From Hydrogenispora sp. (GTDB taxonomy: Bacteria > Bacillota > UBA4882 > UBA10575), in assembly GCA_012837705.1 (NCBI GenBank), contig DUQQ01000092.1, forward strand, positions 1-34,940: a stretch of DNA of 34,940 nucleotides, in the 5' to 3' direction. Below the pieces are notes generated by a model. That model was given only the letters and a program-made list of their open reading frames with translations. It ran no database searches and was not told the origin of the DNA. Of this stretch, positions 33,386 to 34,940 are shown piece by piece. Numbering within the stretch: position 1 is the stretch's first letter; each line of letters opens with the position of its first letter. The position numbers were made by a program, and so were the translations under genes.

Positions 33386-33422
33386 GCAATTAAGAGAGAA
33401 AGATTAAAAAGAAGATCAAAAC

Positions 33423-33542
33423 ATGAGCGTTTCGACACAAAAAGACTTGTATTCATATAAAAAGAGTGCTATAATGAACCCGAGCCCGCTAAGATGTGAT
33501 AAATCGTTCACTATTACGTACATAAAAGCGTTAAAACGTTCA
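33423..33542 (+). promoter_or_regulatory. Promoter of the PTS-HAD operon with CGTTCA-type half-sites
   Basis: TTGTAT (33447-33452), 17 bp, TATAAT (33470-33475) with an extended TGC. Half-sites like those of the deoR palindrome flank it: TGAGCGTT at 33423-33430, TCGTTCA at 33504-33510 and ACGTTCA at 33536-33542. The last two are 32 bp apart. The leader is about 195 bases; apart from these sites I see no riboswitch in it. Confidence 0.65.
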
Positions 33543-33677
33543 ACAATCATGAAAAGTATCAAAAAGAGTCACCATTATTAAGATAAGTTTGTTGGAGGAC
33601 TCATTTCTAATAAATGATATATTGTGAATAAGTGAGATTTTAAGAGAAAAATGAAGATCATAGAGGGAGGGTTAAAA

Positions 33678-34145
33678 ATGTTGCAAGAGCTAGTGCAGAT
33701 GGATCGGTATCAATTTTGCGATCGCATGGAAAACTGGCAAGAAGCACTGCGGATTAGCTGCCGACCACTAATAAAGGATGGCATCGTTGATGAAACGTAT
33801 GGGGAAGAGCTAATTCAGAATGTGAACAAATATGGTCCTTATATTGTCCTTGCGCCTGGAGTGGCAATTCCTCATGCCATGGAAGGAGCAAAGGGGGCGA
33901 AAGGCACCGGTGTTTCTTTTATGAAAGTTAATGAACCCGTTCAATTTGATCCGGAAGATCCGGAAAAGTATGCTGTTATTTTTTTCACGTTAGCTGCTAC
34001 TGATTTTGAAGCCCATTTAAAAAACATGGGACGTCTATGCAAAATACTTTCTAATGAAGAACTGCTTGGTGAATTAATGAATGCGACTTCTCCCGAGGAC
34101 CTTATCCTCCTTCACAATAAATATTGCGTGGAGTTGGGTGAATAG
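33678..34145 (+). CDS. PTS sugar transporter EIIA component (mannitol/fructose/ascorbate type)
   Basis: A 155-aa PTS EIIA domain of the mannitol-fructose-ascorbate superfamily. It takes phosphate from HPr and passes it to an EIIB. The active-site histidine is His66 in APGVAIPHAM, and the rest (IVDETYGEELIQNV, GVSFMKVNEPVQFD, DFEAHLKNMGRLCKIL) follows the UlaC/FruA-IIA pattern. EIIB and EIIC are not in the window and may lie beyond its right edge. ATG 33678 follows GGGAGGG. The gene is first in an operon with a HAD phosphatase 39 bases downstream, divergent from the DeoR repressor. Confidence 0.93.
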   Translation: MLQELVQMDRYQFCDRMENWQEALRISCRPLIKDGIVDETYGEELIQNVNKYGPYIVLAPGVAIPHAMEGAKGAKGTGVSFMKVNEPVQFDPEDPEKYAVIFFTLAATDFEAHLKNMGRLCKILSNEELLGELMNATSPEDLILLHNKYCVELGE

Positions 34146-34184
34146 CAGGAAAAGAGGATTATTATTTCATTTTCGAGGAGCGTT

Positions 34185-34940
34185 ATGTTGGTTAATGAGA
34201 GCAAAGGACGAGAGTTTCGGAAGAAAATAAAGTTGGTGGTTTGTGATCTGGATGGAACCTTGCTAAATGAACGGCATGAAATCTCTGAGGAAAATATTGA
34301 AGCGATTGAACAAGCCCGTCGGCAAGGGGTCTATATCACTGTTTGTTCCGGACGGATTGTGTCAATGTTGGAACATTACATAAAACCGATTGGGATTCGT
34401 GGCCCATTGATTGCTGCGAACGGAGGACACATTATTGACACGGTTTCCCAAGAGACGCTTTGGGAGAAGACGTTAAAAGGTGAAGAAGTTATACCAATAC
34501 TAGATTATTGCCGTTATGCCGGTCTGGACTACGGTGTCCTGGCGCGGGAAGCTTGTTTCTTTTCGGACAATAGTATCCGGGTGCAACGTTTTTACCGTTA
34601 CAACCAGCTTGCGCGCGAAAAAGGTGAACGGGAGATCCCGATCGAGTTTTTTGAGAAAGACCATGATTGTGTTCGGAAGATGAAAATCGATAAGGTTTTA
34701 ATACAGCAACTGCGTCCAGGCCAGTTTGAGCAGGCTAAACGGTTTATTACTACCCATACTAAATTAGGGTACACCTCATCGGAGCACGGTTTATTAGAAG
34801 TTTCCGCACCTGGTATTAGTAAAGGAGAAGGAGTACGCCGCTTAGCGCAGATGATGAAGATTCCGCTTGAACAAACCTGTGCCTTTGGCAACTATGAGAA
34901 TGACATATCAATGTTTTCTGTGGTCGGGTTGGCCATTGCC
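34185..34940 (+). CDS. HAD-superfamily (Cof-type) phosphatase, 3' end outside window
   Basis: The frame is open from ATG 34185, behind CGAGGAG, to the last base: 252 codons without a stop. It is a Cof/class IIB HAD hydrolase. Motif I is VVCDLDGTLLN (about residues 19-29), motif II is the S in TVCSGR, the lysine of motif III lies in GISKGEGV, and motif IV reads FGNYENDISM. The first Asp of motif IV is Asn here, a variant known in this subgroup. A cap domain of about 100 residues sits between motifs II and III. Such enzymes dephosphorylate sugar phosphates or FMN. In an operon with a PTS IIA it may limit the build-up of a phosphosugar, which is inference. Confidence 0.92.
   Translation, partial: MLVNESKGREFRKKIKLVVCDLDGTLLNERHEISEENIEAIEQARRQGVYITVCSGRIVSMLEHYIKPIGIRGPLIAANGGHIIDTVSQETLWEKTLKGEEVIPILDYCRYAGLDYGVLAREACFFSDNSIRVQRFYRYNQLAREKGEREIPIEFFEKDHDCVRKMKIDKVLIQQLRPGQFEQAKRFITTHTKLGYTSSEHGLLEVSAPGISKGEGVRRLAQMMKIPLEQTCAFGNYENDISMFSVVGLAIA

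Overview
The window looks like a piece of a chromosome from an anaerobic, fermentative Bacillota (Firmicutes) of moderate GC content. The evidence is regulatory as much as enzymatic: a T-box leader, two PyrR attenuators, strong AGGAGG-type ribosome sites in front of many TTG and GTG starts, a motility-sigma (SigD/FliA-type) promoter, a bifunctional AdhE, and a four-subunit ferredoxin-dependent 2-oxoacid oxidoreductase. I cannot name the species. I see no phage, insertion sequence, CRISPR array or plasmid function. It reads as ordinary core genome with rich cis-regulation.

Layout. 1-894 is the 3' end of pyruvate kinase. 928-2534 is a promoter, a probable threonine T-box and homoserine dehydrogenase. 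2542-2928 is a small NifU-like Fe-S protein with its own promoter and terminator. 2958-5869 is adhE, led by three evenly spaced Rex-like sites. 5963-7369 holds a lipid kinase and, convergent to it, the tRNA methyltransferase TrmL. 7512-12303 is folC, a P-loop ATPase and the D-A-B-C subunits of a 2-oxoacid:ferredoxin oxidoreductase. 12369-12908 is an unknown membrane-anchored protein. 12955-15271 is pyrR and a uracil permease, each behind a PyrR attenuator.

The minus-strand block 15289-21989 is a five-gene chemotaxis operon (MCP, CheW, CheA, CheR, CheB) behind a SigD-type promoter. It has no cheY, cheC or cheD. 22312-23516 holds a FabZ-like hotdog protein that lacks the catalytic histidine and, convergent to it, a PHP phosphoesterase. 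23618-23807 is a candidate structured RNA of unknown family. 23892-25179 is ychF. 25184-27250 holds an MscS channel and a CsgG-like secreted protein. 27481-28778 is tRNA-Ala(GGC) and an RtcB RNA ligase. 28888-30158 is an MFS transporter. 30260-30987 is a frameshifted lipoprotein. 31058-32278 is serC. 32382-34940 is a DeoR-family repressor diverging from a PTS IIA protein and a HAD sugar-phosphatase that runs off the end.

How it works together. Pyruvate kinase, the 2-oxoacid oxidoreductase and AdhE fit fermentation through ferredoxin and NADH to ethanol, and the Rex-like sites would tie adhE to the NADH/NAD+ ratio. The T-box and PyrR leaders give amino-acid and pyrimidine control. The deoR promoter carries a perfect palindrome as its 17-bp spacer, which predicts autorepression and probable control of the facing PTS-HAD operon.
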